Below the pieces are notes generated by a model. The model was not told the origin of the DNA, did no database searches, and saw only the letters and a program-made list of their open reading frames with translations. The translations under genes were made by a program, and so were the position numbers. From Phreatobacter aquaticus (GTDB lineage Bacteria; Pseudomonadota; Alphaproteobacteria; Rhizobiales; Phreatobacteraceae): a stretch of 64,000 nt of DNA. How positions within the stretch are numbered: position 1 is the stretch's first letter; the number at the start of each line of letters is the position of its first letter. The DNA lies in assembly GCF_005160265.1 (NCBI RefSeq), contig NZ_CP039865.1, forward strand, positions 4,178,828 through 4,242,827, given 5' to 3'. Positions 43,204-51,796 of this stretch are shown here, in pieces.

Positions 43204-43527
43204 GAGCGATCATCCCGTCGCATGCAGATTGTGGGGGCATCATCGCGACAGGCGCGGCGCATGTGCTGTCCGGTTCAGCCAGCCCACCGCAATCTTCGAC
43301 CGTTCGCATTGCTGCGCGCCGCAGAAAATGCCGCAGGCTTAGCTCCAGCCCAGGAAGATTCGTCAGTCCAGCGACGGGGACCGCAACATGGTGCCGTGGC
43401 ATCGCTGCAATACGGTAGTTTCTGCTTTGCCCGACGCCCAATGCGGCGGCCTTGCGCGAGCAGGCGGCCCTAGGATCAGCTTATCACTCGCCTCTCCCGA
43501 GGCATGCGGCCTGACGACAGGTACTCG
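43204..43527. promoter_or_regulatory. Divergent intergenic region with amine-cluster motif at 43407-43430
   Basis: These 324 bases lie between the leftward acetyltransferase and the rightward HAD gene. GCAATACGGTAGTTTCTGCT starts at 43407, about 97 bases before the HAD ATG. It resembles blocks at 40867-40890 (opposite strand) and 34147-34164. I see no gene in the interval. Confidence 0.5.
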
Positions 43528-44196
43528 ATGATGACGTTTCGACCGAAATTCGTGACCTTCGACTGCCATGGCACTCTGATCAATTTTGACATGGCCGGTG
43601 CTGCCCGCCGCATCTATGGCGAGGTGCTACCCGAACCCGCCATGGCGAACTTCATCCGCGACTTCTCCGCCTTCAGGCTGGATGAGATCCTCGGCGCCTG
43701 GAAGCCTTATGCCGATGTCGTCCATCGCTCGCTCGAGCGAACTTGCCGCCGCAACAATGTGCCGTTCAGGCCTGAAGATGCTCTCCGCATCTACGAGGAG
43801 GTTCCGACCTGGGGTCCTCACCCCGATGTGCCAGCCGGACTGGCGCGCGTTGCGCAGCATATTCCGCTGGTCATCCTGTCGAACGCCATGAACGACCAGA
43901 TCATGTCGAACGTCGCCAAGCTTGGCGCGCCGTTCCACATGGTCATCACCGCCGAGGAGACCGGCAGCTACAAGCCGCAGATGAACGGCTTCGAATATAT
44001 GCTCGACAAGCTCGGCTGCGGACCGGACGACATCACCCATGTCTCGTCCTCGTTCCGCTACGACCTGATGACCGCCCACGATCTCGGCATCCGCTCGAAG
44101 GTCTGGGTCAACCGCGGGCACGAGCCGGCCAACCCCTATTACGGCTATACCGAGATCCCCGATATTTCCGGCCTTCCCGGCGTCTTCGGGCTCTAA
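43528..44196 (+). CDS. HAD-superfamily hydrolase, 2-haloacid dehalogenase type II-like, copy 2
   Basis: A 222-residue HAD protein (230 if an upstream ATG at 43504 is used). Motif I is FVTFDCHGTLINFD, motif II LVILSNAMNDQIM, and the lysine region ITAEETGSYKPQMNGFEYMLDKLG is followed by HVSSSFRYDLMTAHDLGIRSKVWVNRG. The class is the same as at 39982-40698, but the sequences are clearly divergent. It is directly followed by an FAD oxidoreductase, a pairing that suggests a shared pathway. The substrate is not readable and true dehalogenation is not assured. Confidence 0.83.
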   Translation: MMTFRPKFVTFDCHGTLINFDMAGAARRIYGEVLPEPAMANFIRDFSAFRLDEILGAWKPYADVVHRSLERTCRRNNVPFRPEDALRIYEEVPTWGPHPDVPAGLARVAQHIPLVILSNAMNDQIMSNVAKLGAPFHMVITAEETGSYKPQMNGFEYMLDKLGCGPDDITHVSSSFRYDLMTAHDLGIRSKVWVNRGHEPANPYYGYTEIPDISGLPGVFGL

Positions 44197-44230
44197 CGCC
44201 CTGCCCGTCACCGACAGGGAACCTTGCTCG

Positions 44231-45507
44231 ATGCAGCTCAAGTCCTACTGGCACGATACCGCCCCCCCTTCGCATCCGCCGCCAAGGGACCGGTCTCCGG
44301 ACATTACGACGTGGCGGTCATCGGTGCCGGCTTCACCGGGCTGGGCGCCGCCCGCAAGCTGGCGATGGAGGGCCGCAGCGTCATCGTGTTCGAGGCCGAG
44401 ACGGTCGGCTACGGCGCCTCCGGGCGCAATGGCGGCCATCTCAACAATGGCATCGCCCACAGCTATCTCGCCGCCGAAGCCGAATTCGGCCCGGACAAGG
44501 CCCTCGCGATCTACCGCGCCTTCGACGACGGCATCGCCACCATCGAGCGGATCATCGCGGAAGAAGGAATAGACTGCGCGTTCCGTCGCTCGGGCAAGCT
44601 GAAGCTCGCCTCGAAGCCGCAGCACTATGAGAGCCTGGCCCGGAACTTCGAAGTGCTCCATCGCGCCGCCGATCCCGACACAGCCATGCTCGCCAAGGCC
44701 GATCTGCTGAACGAGGTGCGTTCCGACGCCTTCCATGGCGGCATGCTGCAGACGAAGAGCGCGATGATGCATGTTGGGCGCTTTGTGTGCGGGCTCGGCG
44801 AGGCCGCAGTGCGCCGCGGCGCTGTCATTCACGAACAGGCACAGGTCACCAGTTGCGAACCCTCCGGCAAGGGCTGGGCGCTGGCAACGCCGAACGGCAT
44901 TGCAACGGCCGGGTCGGTGCTCCTCGCGACTGGCGCCTACACGACCAAGGCCTTCCCTTATTTTCGCAGGCGCATCGTGCCGGTCGGCAGCTTCGTCATC
45001 GTCACCCGGCCGCTGAGCGAGGACGAGGTGGCAGCCACCGTTCCAGGTGACCGGACCTATGTGAACTCGCTCAATGTGGGAAACTATTTCCGGTTGACCC
45101 CCGATCGCCGCCTGGTCTGGGGCGGGCGGGCCCGCTTCTCCGCCTTTTCGGACCAAAGGTCCGATGCCAAGAGTGGCGCCATCCTGCGGCAGAGCCTCCT
45201 GAAGATCTTCCCGCAGCTCGGCGACATCGCCATCGACTATTGCTGGGGCGGCCTGGTCGACATGACGCAGGACCGCTTTCCGCGGGCCGGCAAAGCCGAG
45301 GGACTCTATTTCTCGATGGGTTATTCCGGCCATGGAGCCCAGATCGCCACCCATATGGGGGAGATCATGGCCGGCCTGATGACCGGCCAGATCGACCGCA
45401 ATCCATGGGCAGACCTGCCCTGGGCGGCGGTCCCCGGACATTTCGGCACGCCGTGGTTCCTGCCGCTCGTCGGGCTCTACTACAAGTCCCTCGATCTGAT
45501 CCGGTGA
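44231..45507 (+). CDS. FAD-dependent oxidoreductase, DAO family (PuuB-like), with a frameshift near the start
   Basis: About 425 residues. The body (Rossmann site DVAVIGAGFTGLGAARKLAMEGRSVIVFEAE, GYGASGRNGGHLNNGI, and end motif LYFSMGYSGHGAQIATHMGEIMAGLM) resembles gamma-glutamylputrescine oxidase-type enzymes. The natural start MQLKSYWHDTAPP (ATG 44231) is in a different frame from the body. The shift falls in the C7 run at 44262-44268; one more C would join ...WHDTAPP to FASAAKGPVSGHYDV exactly. Otherwise only a TTG at 44224 opens the body frame. It follows the HAD gene by 27 bases. An amine or amino acid substrate is likely. Confidence 0.83.
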
Positions 45508-45806
45508 GCCGACCGTGCCGGCACAACCGGCGGCGCTGGCGGCCTGGACATGGCTTTGTCGTCGAGCCTCGACGCGCTGTCGCTTGACGGGACGCACGAC
45601 CTGATCGAGCGCTGGCACATCAAGGAGCGCGCGGTCGACCCGGTCCAGTCGGCCCCCACGATCCGACGCGTTCAATGCCGCCAGGTCTCGAACCGGTCGC
45701 GCGAACTCGCAACCCTCTGATGATGCCGATCCAGGCTCTGCCTAAGCAGCACCGACATCGGACCGCCGTGCCCCCACGCCCCTGGACCACGACGGTATGC
45801 CGGCCG
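45508..45806. other. Intergenic stretch without a recognisable gene
   Basis: These 299 bases lie between the convergent oxidase and AraC-type genes. Short frames on both strands show no family resemblance. I see no repeat or clear terminator. Confidence 0.5.
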
Positions 45807-46766
45807 CTAGCAGTCCTCGAGCCTGCATGCGCGAACTTCCGACGGCGTTGCATTGAACTCCCGCCGAAATGCCCGATTGAAATGCGAGATATTGCCAAAG
45901 CCGGCATCGAGAGCGATCTCGCCGATGCTTTTCTGCCGGTCCGTGGGCGCGAGCAGCATGGCGTAGGCTGCTGCCAGACGCGCGGTCCGGAGATATTCGG
46001 AGAAATGGGTCCCTGCTTGCGCGAACAGCATCTGAACATAGCGCGGCGTGACCTGGTGGCGCGCTGCGATCCAGGCGATCTGCAGGTCGGGCTCCAGTGC
46101 ATTCAACGCGATATCCCGCTTGATCGCGTGCAGGCGGGCGGCGGCCAATCCGGTGCGAGTGGCCGATGATCGCACCGCGCCCGGCGCCTCGACGGCCATG
46201 GCGATCAGATGGTGGATATGGATGACGACCCGTTCCTGCTGTTCGGGTGTGGCGAGCGCTTTCGTGTCGCGCAGGATTCCGAGATAGCTGCCCAGCAGGC
46301 GAAGTGCCTCGTTGTCGGGGCCGACTGTGCGCAGGACGGCATCGTCAGCGGCCGGCACTGCCGAACGTGGCAGCCGAAGTGTGGTGAACCTGGACAATCC
46401 GGCATTCGTGGTGCCGCCGACGCGATCTGTAGCAAAGAGGACAGCGTGCCCCGGAAGCAGTTCCTGCTCGCGCCCGCTCATCCGCGCCAGGTCGCATCCC
46501 GCATGATTGATGACGAAGACAAGGTCGTCGCTGTTGATCCGGTGGTTCGGCCGCCAATAGTGCGCACCGGAAGATTGGCCCGTCGCAACGCCGAGGCCTG
46601 GCAGGACTCGCAGAGATGCCTCGGACACGAAGGGCCGCTCGCCCCGCGGCTCAATCTCCAGCCCGCAGATTGTATGGCCGAACAGGCTCCGCCAGGCTTC
46701 GACCGAGTCCCGTTCCGGAAAATCCGCCGTCGAGAACCGCAGCATGGCGGCTGAAGGAACCAGCAT
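45807..46766 (-). CDS. AraC-family transcriptional regulator
   Basis: A 319-residue regulator with an N-terminal AraC-binding-like domain (FVSEASLRVLPGLGVATGQSSGAHYWRPNHRINSDDLVFVINHAGCDL) and a C-terminal double helix-turn-helix (IAWIAARHQVTPRYVQMLFAQAGTHFSEYLRTARLAAAYAMLLAP...KSIGEIALDAGFGNISHFNRAFRREFNATPSEVRA). ATG 46766 is preferred to an upstream TTG at 46814; ATG 46745 is also possible. It is divergent from the patatin-like gene, with about 200 bases between, and could control the patatin-receptor-channel genes. The effector is unknown. Confidence 0.88.
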   Translation of the reverse strand: MLVPSAAMLRFSTADFPERDSVEAWRSLFGHTICGLEIEPRGERPFVSEASLRVLPGLGVATGQSSGAHYWRPNHRINSDDLVFVINHAGCDLARMSGREQELLPGHAVLFATDRVGGTTNAGLSRFTTLRLPRSAVPAADDAVLRTVGPDNEALRLLGSYLGILRDTKALATPEQQERVVIHIHHLIAMAVEAPGAVRSSATRTGLAAARLHAIKRDIALNALEPDLQIAWIAARHQVTPRYVQMLFAQAGTHFSEYLRTARLAAAYAMLLAPTDRQKSIGEIALDAGFGNISHFNRAFRREFNATPSEVRACRLEDC

Positions 46767-46965
46767 CGACACGCGGAAGGCGCTCCCCTGAGCCGACGAA
46801 CGAGAACGATACAAATATGTCCTGCGTTCTTCGCTTTAGGTCAAGACAATCCAGCGGCGGCCCTGCTCTTTGAGAGCCATAGGATATGTGGCCCAAAGCG
46901 CCTCGCGGCGCGTTGAGCCCGCATGCCTTCCTTTGGGTGAAGTGCCGTTTCTGTTGCCGGTGACC

Positions 46966-48144
46966 ATGTTCAGATTTCTTGCTCGCGTCGGCGTTCTGCT
47001 GGCCATTCTCGGTACCGGGGTCGCCTGCACCACGCATGAGCGGCTTCCGGCCGTCCCGCGGAACCAGGCGCTTACGGTTCAGTTCCTTGGCATTGCCGAC
47101 GCCAGATTTCATCTGACGACCGAGCCGGAGCGCTTCAGCCGGGTCTGGCTCGCGGCGGAGCGGCGCCTCGCCGCCACCCGGGGGCGACGGCTCGAGACCG
47201 AACACATGCTCGCGCTGTCCGGCGGCGGCGACAACGGCGCCTTCGGGGCTGGGATCCTCTATGGCTGGACCCAGCGAGGCAACCGTCCGGACTTCTCGCT
47301 CGTCACCGGCGTTTCAACCGGCGCGCTGATCGCGCCGTTCGCCTTTCTGGGCCGCGCCTACGACGAGCAATTGAAGGCGGTCTATACCTCCGTTGACCAG
47401 AACGATATCGCGATCCAGCGCCCGGCTATCTCTGTCCTCACCAGCGACTCGCTCGCCGACACCGCTCCCCTCGCCCGGCTCATCGCCCGTTATGTCACCG
47501 ATGAGATGATCGACCAGATCGGTCAGGAATATGGTCGGGGGCGGCTGCTGCTCATCGGCACCACTGACCTTGACCTCGGCCAGCCCGTGATCTGGAACAT
47601 CGGCGCGATCGCAGCCAGCGGCCATCCCGCGGCGGGGGAGACGATCCGCAAGGTGCTGCTGGCCTCGGCCTCCATCCCTGGTTTCTTCCCGCCGGTTCCC
47701 ATGGATGTCGACGTCAGCGGTCAGCGCCGTCAGGAAATGCATGTCGACGGCGGCGCCACCACGCAGGTTTTTCTCTATCCGGCCAACGTGCCGCTGCGCG
47801 ATCTGCCCCAGGACGTCGGCGCCCGTCGTCGCGTCGCCTGGATCATCCGGAACGGCCGCACGCTGGAGCGCCCCGTGCAGGTCGAACGCGGCCTGGTTCC
47901 GGTAGCCCAGCGCTCGATCTCAACCATGATCGCCGCCAATTCCATGGGTGACATCTACCGGATGTATCTCGTCAATCGGCGCGACAACGTCGATTTCAAC
48001 CTCGCCCACGTCACCAGCCGCTTCACGCTGGAGAACGACAAGCCCTTCGACCGCACCTACATGAACGCGCTGTTCGAATATGGGCGCTCCGAAATCACCC
48101 GTGACGCGCCTTGGGCCAAGAAGCCCCCCGGTTTCGAGCCGTGA
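46966..48144 (+). CDS. Patatin-like phospholipase, predicted lipoprotein
   Basis: A 392-residue enzyme of the patatin fold. The oxyanion-hole loop is GGGDNGAFGAG (about 86-96), the nucleophile is Ser117 in GVSTG, and the dyad aspartate is in VDGG (about 261). The N-terminus MFRFLARVGVLLAILGTGVAC ends in a cysteine at residue 21 that fits a lipoprotein box only loosely, so a membrane-anchored periplasmic location is likely but not certain. A patatin enzyme hydrolyses acyl esters of phospholipids. ATG 46966 begins the signal peptide; the frame extends upstream without sense. It lies 52 bases before a Cache receptor gene and a ligand-gated channel gene. Confidence 0.87.
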   Translation: MFRFLARVGVLLAILGTGVACTTHERLPAVPRNQALTVQFLGIADARFHLTTEPERFSRVWLAAERRLAATRGRRLETEHMLALSGGGDNGAFGAGILYGWTQRGNRPDFSLVTGVSTGALIAPFAFLGRAYDEQLKAVYTSVDQNDIAIQRPAISVLTSDSLADTAPLARLIARYVTDEMIDQIGQEYGRGRLLLIGTTDLDLGQPVIWNIGAIAASGHPAAGETIRKVLLASASIPGFFPPVPMDVDVSGQRRQEMHVDGGATTQVFLYPANVPLRDLPQDVGARRRVAWIIRNGRTLERPVQVERGLVPVAQRSISTMIAANSMGDIYRMYLVNRRDNVDFNLAHVTSRFTLENDKPFDRTYMNALFEYGRSEITRDAPWAKKPPGFEP

Positions 48145-48196
48145 GAATCCCCCAATTCGACGGGCCGCCCAGCGCCATCACCGAAGATCGCCCCGC

Positions 48197-49324
48197 ATGA
48201 CCTTCGCCACGCGCCTGTCACTGATCCTCGCCGGCCTTCTCGCCCTGGTGCTCGGCACCTTGAGCACACTGGCCCTGATGTCGGCCAAGCGGGACCTCAT
48301 CGCCCGCCAGCGCAGTGAGCTCAACACCGTCAGCGTCCTCCTGCGCAATGCGCTTGATCGCACCAGCGCCTATGCGCTGACGGAGGTGGAGGCCATGGCC
48401 CGCCAGCCGGAACTGCGCGCCGCCATGGCCGGATCGAACGCCAAAGCCATTCTCGACCGCTTCGGGGAGACCTTCGCATTTCTGCGCGCGGAGGCAGGAC
48501 TGGAGATCATGCAGTTCCAGAGCGCGGGCCTCCGGACACTGGCGCGCCTGCACGATCCGGGGAGGTCCAACGACGATGTCTCCTCGATCCGGCCGATCGT
48601 CGTCGCCGCCAACCGCGCACGCCGCGGGCAGCGCGGTATCGAGATTGGCCCGACGGGCATACTTGCGCTGCGCGGCGTCGCGCCCGTCGTCAACGACGGG
48701 CAGTTCGTCGGCACAGCGGAGATCGGCTTCGATCTGCGCCCGGTGCTGCAGACGGTGAAGATCGGCAGTGGCGCGGAAGTCGCCATCTTCATCTCGACCA
48801 CCATGACCCAGGCGCCCAGCCGCGGCGACGGAGCCGACGAGGTACAGCTCAAGGACTCCACGGATTCGAGGGTCTTCGCTGCGATCGCCCGCACACCCGC
48901 CTTCCGCCTCGGCCGAGATACCGTCCAGTTGGAGGCGGTGATCGGCGACGAGCGCTGGGGCATCGTCGTGGAGCCGCTGCTCGACTTCAGCGGCCGGATG
49001 ATCGGCGGCATGGTCGGCGCCAAGGATGCCACCGCTCTGCATGCGGCCTATCGGCGCGACGCCCTGATTTTCGGCTTTGTCGCGTTCGTCGGCGCCATCG
49101 TCGCCTTCTCCGTGGTGCTCGTGACGCTTCGGTCGTTCATCCTCGGGCCGCTGCAGGCCATCGAGGATTATGCCGGGAAGGTCGAGACGTCGGACAAGCT
49201 CCCAGAACCGCCGAAGGTCGGGGGCGGCCGGGAGGTGACGCGCACCATGGCCGCCTTCGCGGCGCTGGCGAAGCGGCGCGCCGAACCCGCCGATCTCGCC
49301 GGCAAACCCGGAGGCTCGGCATGA
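48197..49324 (+). CDS. Membrane Cache-type receptor with HAMP-like tail and no output domain
   Basis: A 375-residue membrane protein. TM1 is at about 8-29, a periplasmic region of about 255 residues follows, and TM2 is at about 289-309. The periplasmic part (ARQRSELNTVSVLLRNALDRTSAYALTEVEAMARQPELRAAM...FQSAGLRTLARLHDPG...GIEIGPTGILALRGVAPVVNDGQFVGTAEIGFDLRPVL) resembles the dCache/double-Cache sensor of chemoreceptors. After TM2, FILGPLQAIEDYAGKVETSDKLPEPPKVGGGREVTRTMAAFAALAKR looks like one HAMP domain, then the protein ends. No kinase, methyl-accepting or cyclase domain exists. Its stop overlaps the ion-channel start (ATGA, 49321-49324), suggesting a functional partnership. Confidence 0.8.
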   Translation: MTFATRLSLILAGLLALVLGTLSTLALMSAKRDLIARQRSELNTVSVLLRNALDRTSAYALTEVEAMARQPELRAAMAGSNAKAILDRFGETFAFLRAEAGLEIMQFQSAGLRTLARLHDPGRSNDDVSSIRPIVVAANRARRGQRGIEIGPTGILALRGVAPVVNDGQFVGTAEIGFDLRPVLQTVKIGSGAEVAIFISTTMTQAPSRGDGADEVQLKDSTDSRVFAAIARTPAFRLGRDTVQLEAVIGDERWGIVVEPLLDFSGRMIGGMVGAKDATALHAAYRRDALIFGFVAFVGAIVAFSVVLVTLRSFILGPLQAIEDYAGKVETSDKLPEPPKVGGGREVTRTMAAFAALAKRRAEPADLAGKPGGSA

Positions 49325-50382
49325 GGAGGCTCGTGCGGGCCATCCTTGCTGCCCTCGTCGCGCTTGCCTGCCTTGGGCCGTCGGCCATCCCGTCCCTCGC
49401 CCAGGTCAGCCTGCCGGAGGGCGTTGAATTGCCGATCCAGGTGCGCCTCGCCGTGCGCGTCCTCAATATCGTGCGGCTCCACGAGGTGCTCGGCGAGGTC
49501 GGCGCTTCCGTCGATTTTACCCAGCGCTGGTCCGATCCGGCGGTCGCCTTCGACCGGATCGAGCGGGGCAGCGAGCGCATCGATCTGGTCGGTCCGGAGG
49601 CCGAGGCGCGCCTGAAGCAGATGTGGTCGCCAGACCTGATGATCGAGAGCATGATTGGCACGCCGCGGGCCCAGACGGTTTCGCTCTCGCTCTTCCACGA
49701 TGGCCGCGTGGTGCTCGTACGCCGGTTCGATGCCGACTTCCGCGTTCAGGTCTCCATGGGCGCCTTTCCCTTCGACCGCCAGGCTCTCGCCCTCTCCTTC
49801 GTGCCGCCGCGCCATCCCGCAAGCGAGGTGGTGCTGACGACCACGGAGTTCGACCGACACTATTCCAGCATCGCCCCGGCGCTCTCGGCGGTGAACTGGA
49901 TCCCCGCCAAGCTGGGCTTCCGGCAGGACACGTTCTACGGCTGGAACGCCCGTCCCTATTCCCGACTGACTGCGGTGGCCGAAATCGACCGCAACTGGCA
50001 TCGCTATGTACTGCGGGTCTTCGTTCCCTATTTTGCGATCATGTCGCTGTCGCTTTTCCTGCTCTGGGCTCCCGAGCGCGTCATCTCGAATACCCAGCGT
50101 GCGCCCATGGTCTTCTCATCACTGCTTGCGCTGGCTGCGCTCAGCTTCACGTTCGAGTCGAGTTTTCCGGGCTCGATCTCGATGAACTCCCCGATCGCGA
50201 CGATGATCTCGATGGGCTATTTCTACCTCATCATCGTGCTGCTCCTGGATGTTCTGCTGAGCCAGCACGGATCGCCCATCGCACAGCGCTATCCGTCTCT
50301 GCTGACCGAAGTCCGGCGCAATATCCGCTTCACCGTTCCGGTGATCTATGTCGGCCTGTGCCTGGTGGTCATGCTCGCCTAG
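49321..50382 (+). CDS. Prokaryotic pentameric ligand-gated ion channel (Cys-loop receptor superfamily)
   Basis: A 353-residue channel subunit related to GLIC, ELIC and eukaryotic nicotinic/GABA receptors. A signal peptide (about 1-28, ending SLAQ) is followed by a beta-rich extracellular domain (about 29-228) with W70-S-D72, MWSPDLMI (W102xPD) and the Cys-loop equivalent GAFPFDRQALAL, where FPFD (149-152) is kept and both cysteines are absent, as in other bacterial members. M1 (about 229-249) has the conserved proline in VFVPYFAI. R260 precedes pore helix M2 (about 261-280). The M2-M3 loop is FPGSISMNSP, M3 is about 289-313 and M4 about 335-352. It starts inside the stop of the Cache receptor gene. 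Ligand and ion selectivity are unknown. Confidence 0.9.
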   Translation: MRRLVRAILAALVALACLGPSAIPSLAQVSLPEGVELPIQVRLAVRVLNIVRLHEVLGEVGASVDFTQRWSDPAVAFDRIERGSERIDLVGPEAEARLKQMWSPDLMIESMIGTPRAQTVSLSLFHDGRVVLVRRFDADFRVQVSMGAFPFDRQALALSFVPPRHPASEVVLTTTEFDRHYSSIAPALSAVNWIPAKLGFRQDTFYGWNARPYSRLTAVAEIDRNWHRYVLRVFVPYFAIMSLSLFLLWAPERVISNTQRAPMVFSSLLALAALSFTFESSFPGSISMNSPIATMISMGYFYLIIVLLLDVLLSQHGSPIAQRYPSLLTEVRRNIRFTVPVIYVGLCLVVMLA

Positions 50383-50495
50383 GTCGGTCGGATGATCTCA
50401 CGCCGGATGCCAGGTCAACAGGCAATGCCGGGTGCAGTTGGCCGGCTCATCCCGATCGGCAGCGTCGGCGCGATCCCGCCTGGATCCGGCAAGCG

Positions 50496-51485
50496 TCACG
50501 CGCTGCCCGGCGATCCCCTGCCGCCCCTGGCGCTCGTCGGCGTTTCGCCAAACCGCGATCGAAAACGGCGGTTGAAATAGGACACATCGGAAAAGCCGAC
50601 CGCGAGGGCCACGTCGATCACCCGCAGCGGATCGCGGGCAGCCCCCGCCGCTGTGAGCAGCCGGTAGGCACGCTCGAGACGCACCTCGAGAAGATAGGAC
50701 GAATAGGATTGGCCCCTCTCCTCGAAAAGCATCTGGATCGAGCGCGACGACAGCCCGCAGGCGCGGGCGACGGCACTGAGCGAAAGCGCCGGATCACTTG
50801 CATTGTCGGCGATCCAATTCTTCACAAGGTCGAAGCGGGCCCCACGCTCCGGCAAGCGATTGGGCCCGGCGGCATCCGACCGAACATCACCGAGCGCCAT
50901 TGCGATCAACGCCGCCAGATGGTCGCCCATCAGTGCCAGCGTTGACGGCAATGCGTCCGCCGCATGGTGTGTGATCAGTCGGCTATAGGCCTGGACGAGG
51001 CGCATCGCTTTCACATTGCGCCGAACGGACTGCATGATCAGGTCGTCGGCGGACGTCACGTGGGCCTCGACCATTCCTCGCGGGATGATCACGCCGACAT
51101 AGCGGCCGCCTCGCGGCGCCGCGAGAGAGCCGAACTCATCGCTCGACAGCAGGATTCCATCACCCGCACCGAGCACCGCTTCTTGGCCGCGCTGGCGGGC
51201 AACCAGGGCACCGCCCTCGGGCCAGGCGAATGTGAACGAGTTCGAGTTCGGATCGACCAGTTCCTGATCGCGAAAGCTCTCCGCCGGACTGGTGACTGAC
51301 CGTGAGAGCGTCACCGCGCCAGCTCTGACGACCGCCATCTGGACGCGAAACGGCTTGTCGTCGAGCGGCCGGAAATCGAGCCCGAGGACGGCACGGGCCA
51401 CGTTCTCGCGCCATGTTCGCATATTGCCGGGATCGCCGATCTGCGCACTGTCGAGATGGATCAGGGCCGGCTGGTCTGCATCCAT
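50496..51485 (-). CDS. AraC-family transcriptional regulator
   Basis: A 329-residue regulator. The N-terminal region (NVARAVLGLDFRPLDDKPFRVQMAVVRAGAVTLSRSVTSPAESFRDQE...GILLSSDEFGSLAAPRG) looks like the AraC-binding-like type 2 domain. The C-terminal helix-turn-helix pair is LSLSAVARACGLSSRSIQMLFEERGQSYSSYLLEVRLERAYRLL...RVIDVALAVGFSDVSYFNRRFRSRFGETPT. ATG 51485 is preferred to an upstream TTG. It converges on the channel gene and is divergent from the beta-barrel gene at 51797, making it a candidate regulator of the envelope-protein set. Confidence 0.88.
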   Translation of the reverse strand: MDADQPALIHLDSAQIGDPGNMRTWRENVARAVLGLDFRPLDDKPFRVQMAVVRAGAVTLSRSVTSPAESFRDQELVDPNSNSFTFAWPEGGALVARQRGQEAVLGAGDGILLSSDEFGSLAAPRGGRYVGVIIPRGMVEAHVTSADDLIMQSVRRNVKAMRLVQAYSRLITHHAADALPSTLALMGDHLAALIAMALGDVRSDAAGPNRLPERGARFDLVKNWIADNASDPALSLSAVARACGLSSRSIQMLFEERGQSYSSYLLEVRLERAYRLLTAAGAARDPLRVIDVALAVGFSDVSYFNRRFRSRFGETPTSARGGRGSPGSA

Positions 51486-51796
51486 GGCCCGCCATGTCCC
51501 CTGCAATCCACTCGCCACGCCCAACTGGCCGCAGCGTCAGCACATGGTATCTGTCGAATTCCCCAGGGTCCATAACGGCTTCTACGCAATCGCAGGGGCT
51601 CTTACGTGCAAGGGAAGCATCGTATCAAGAGCAGCTGATGGTCATCCCGGCCGATGGCATGGACTTTCGCGCACGAAACCATTGAGCTCTCGCACGGCCG
51701 AGTCCAAGACCTGTGTCAGCCAAGCTTTAGCCTTGCATGCATTGAACTTCTGTCCGCCGCACAGCGCCCGGCCAGAAGCGTGGCGGGGGGCAGTTC
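51486..51796. other. Divergent intergenic region before the envelope-protein genes
   Basis: These 311 bases separate the leftward AraC gene from the rightward beta-barrel gene and must hold both promoters. I see no clear -35/-10 pair, repeat or small gene. A GGCGGGGGG ribosome-binding sequence ends just before the GTG at 51797. Confidence 0.45.

Noticed and set aside
49321-50382. Mechanosensitive channel or chemoreceptor as alternative for the channel gene
   Set aside because: The extracellular FPFD loop, WxPD and four-helix order with R before M2 and FPGS after it fit the pentameric ligand-gated family and not MscS/MscL or methyl-accepting proteins.
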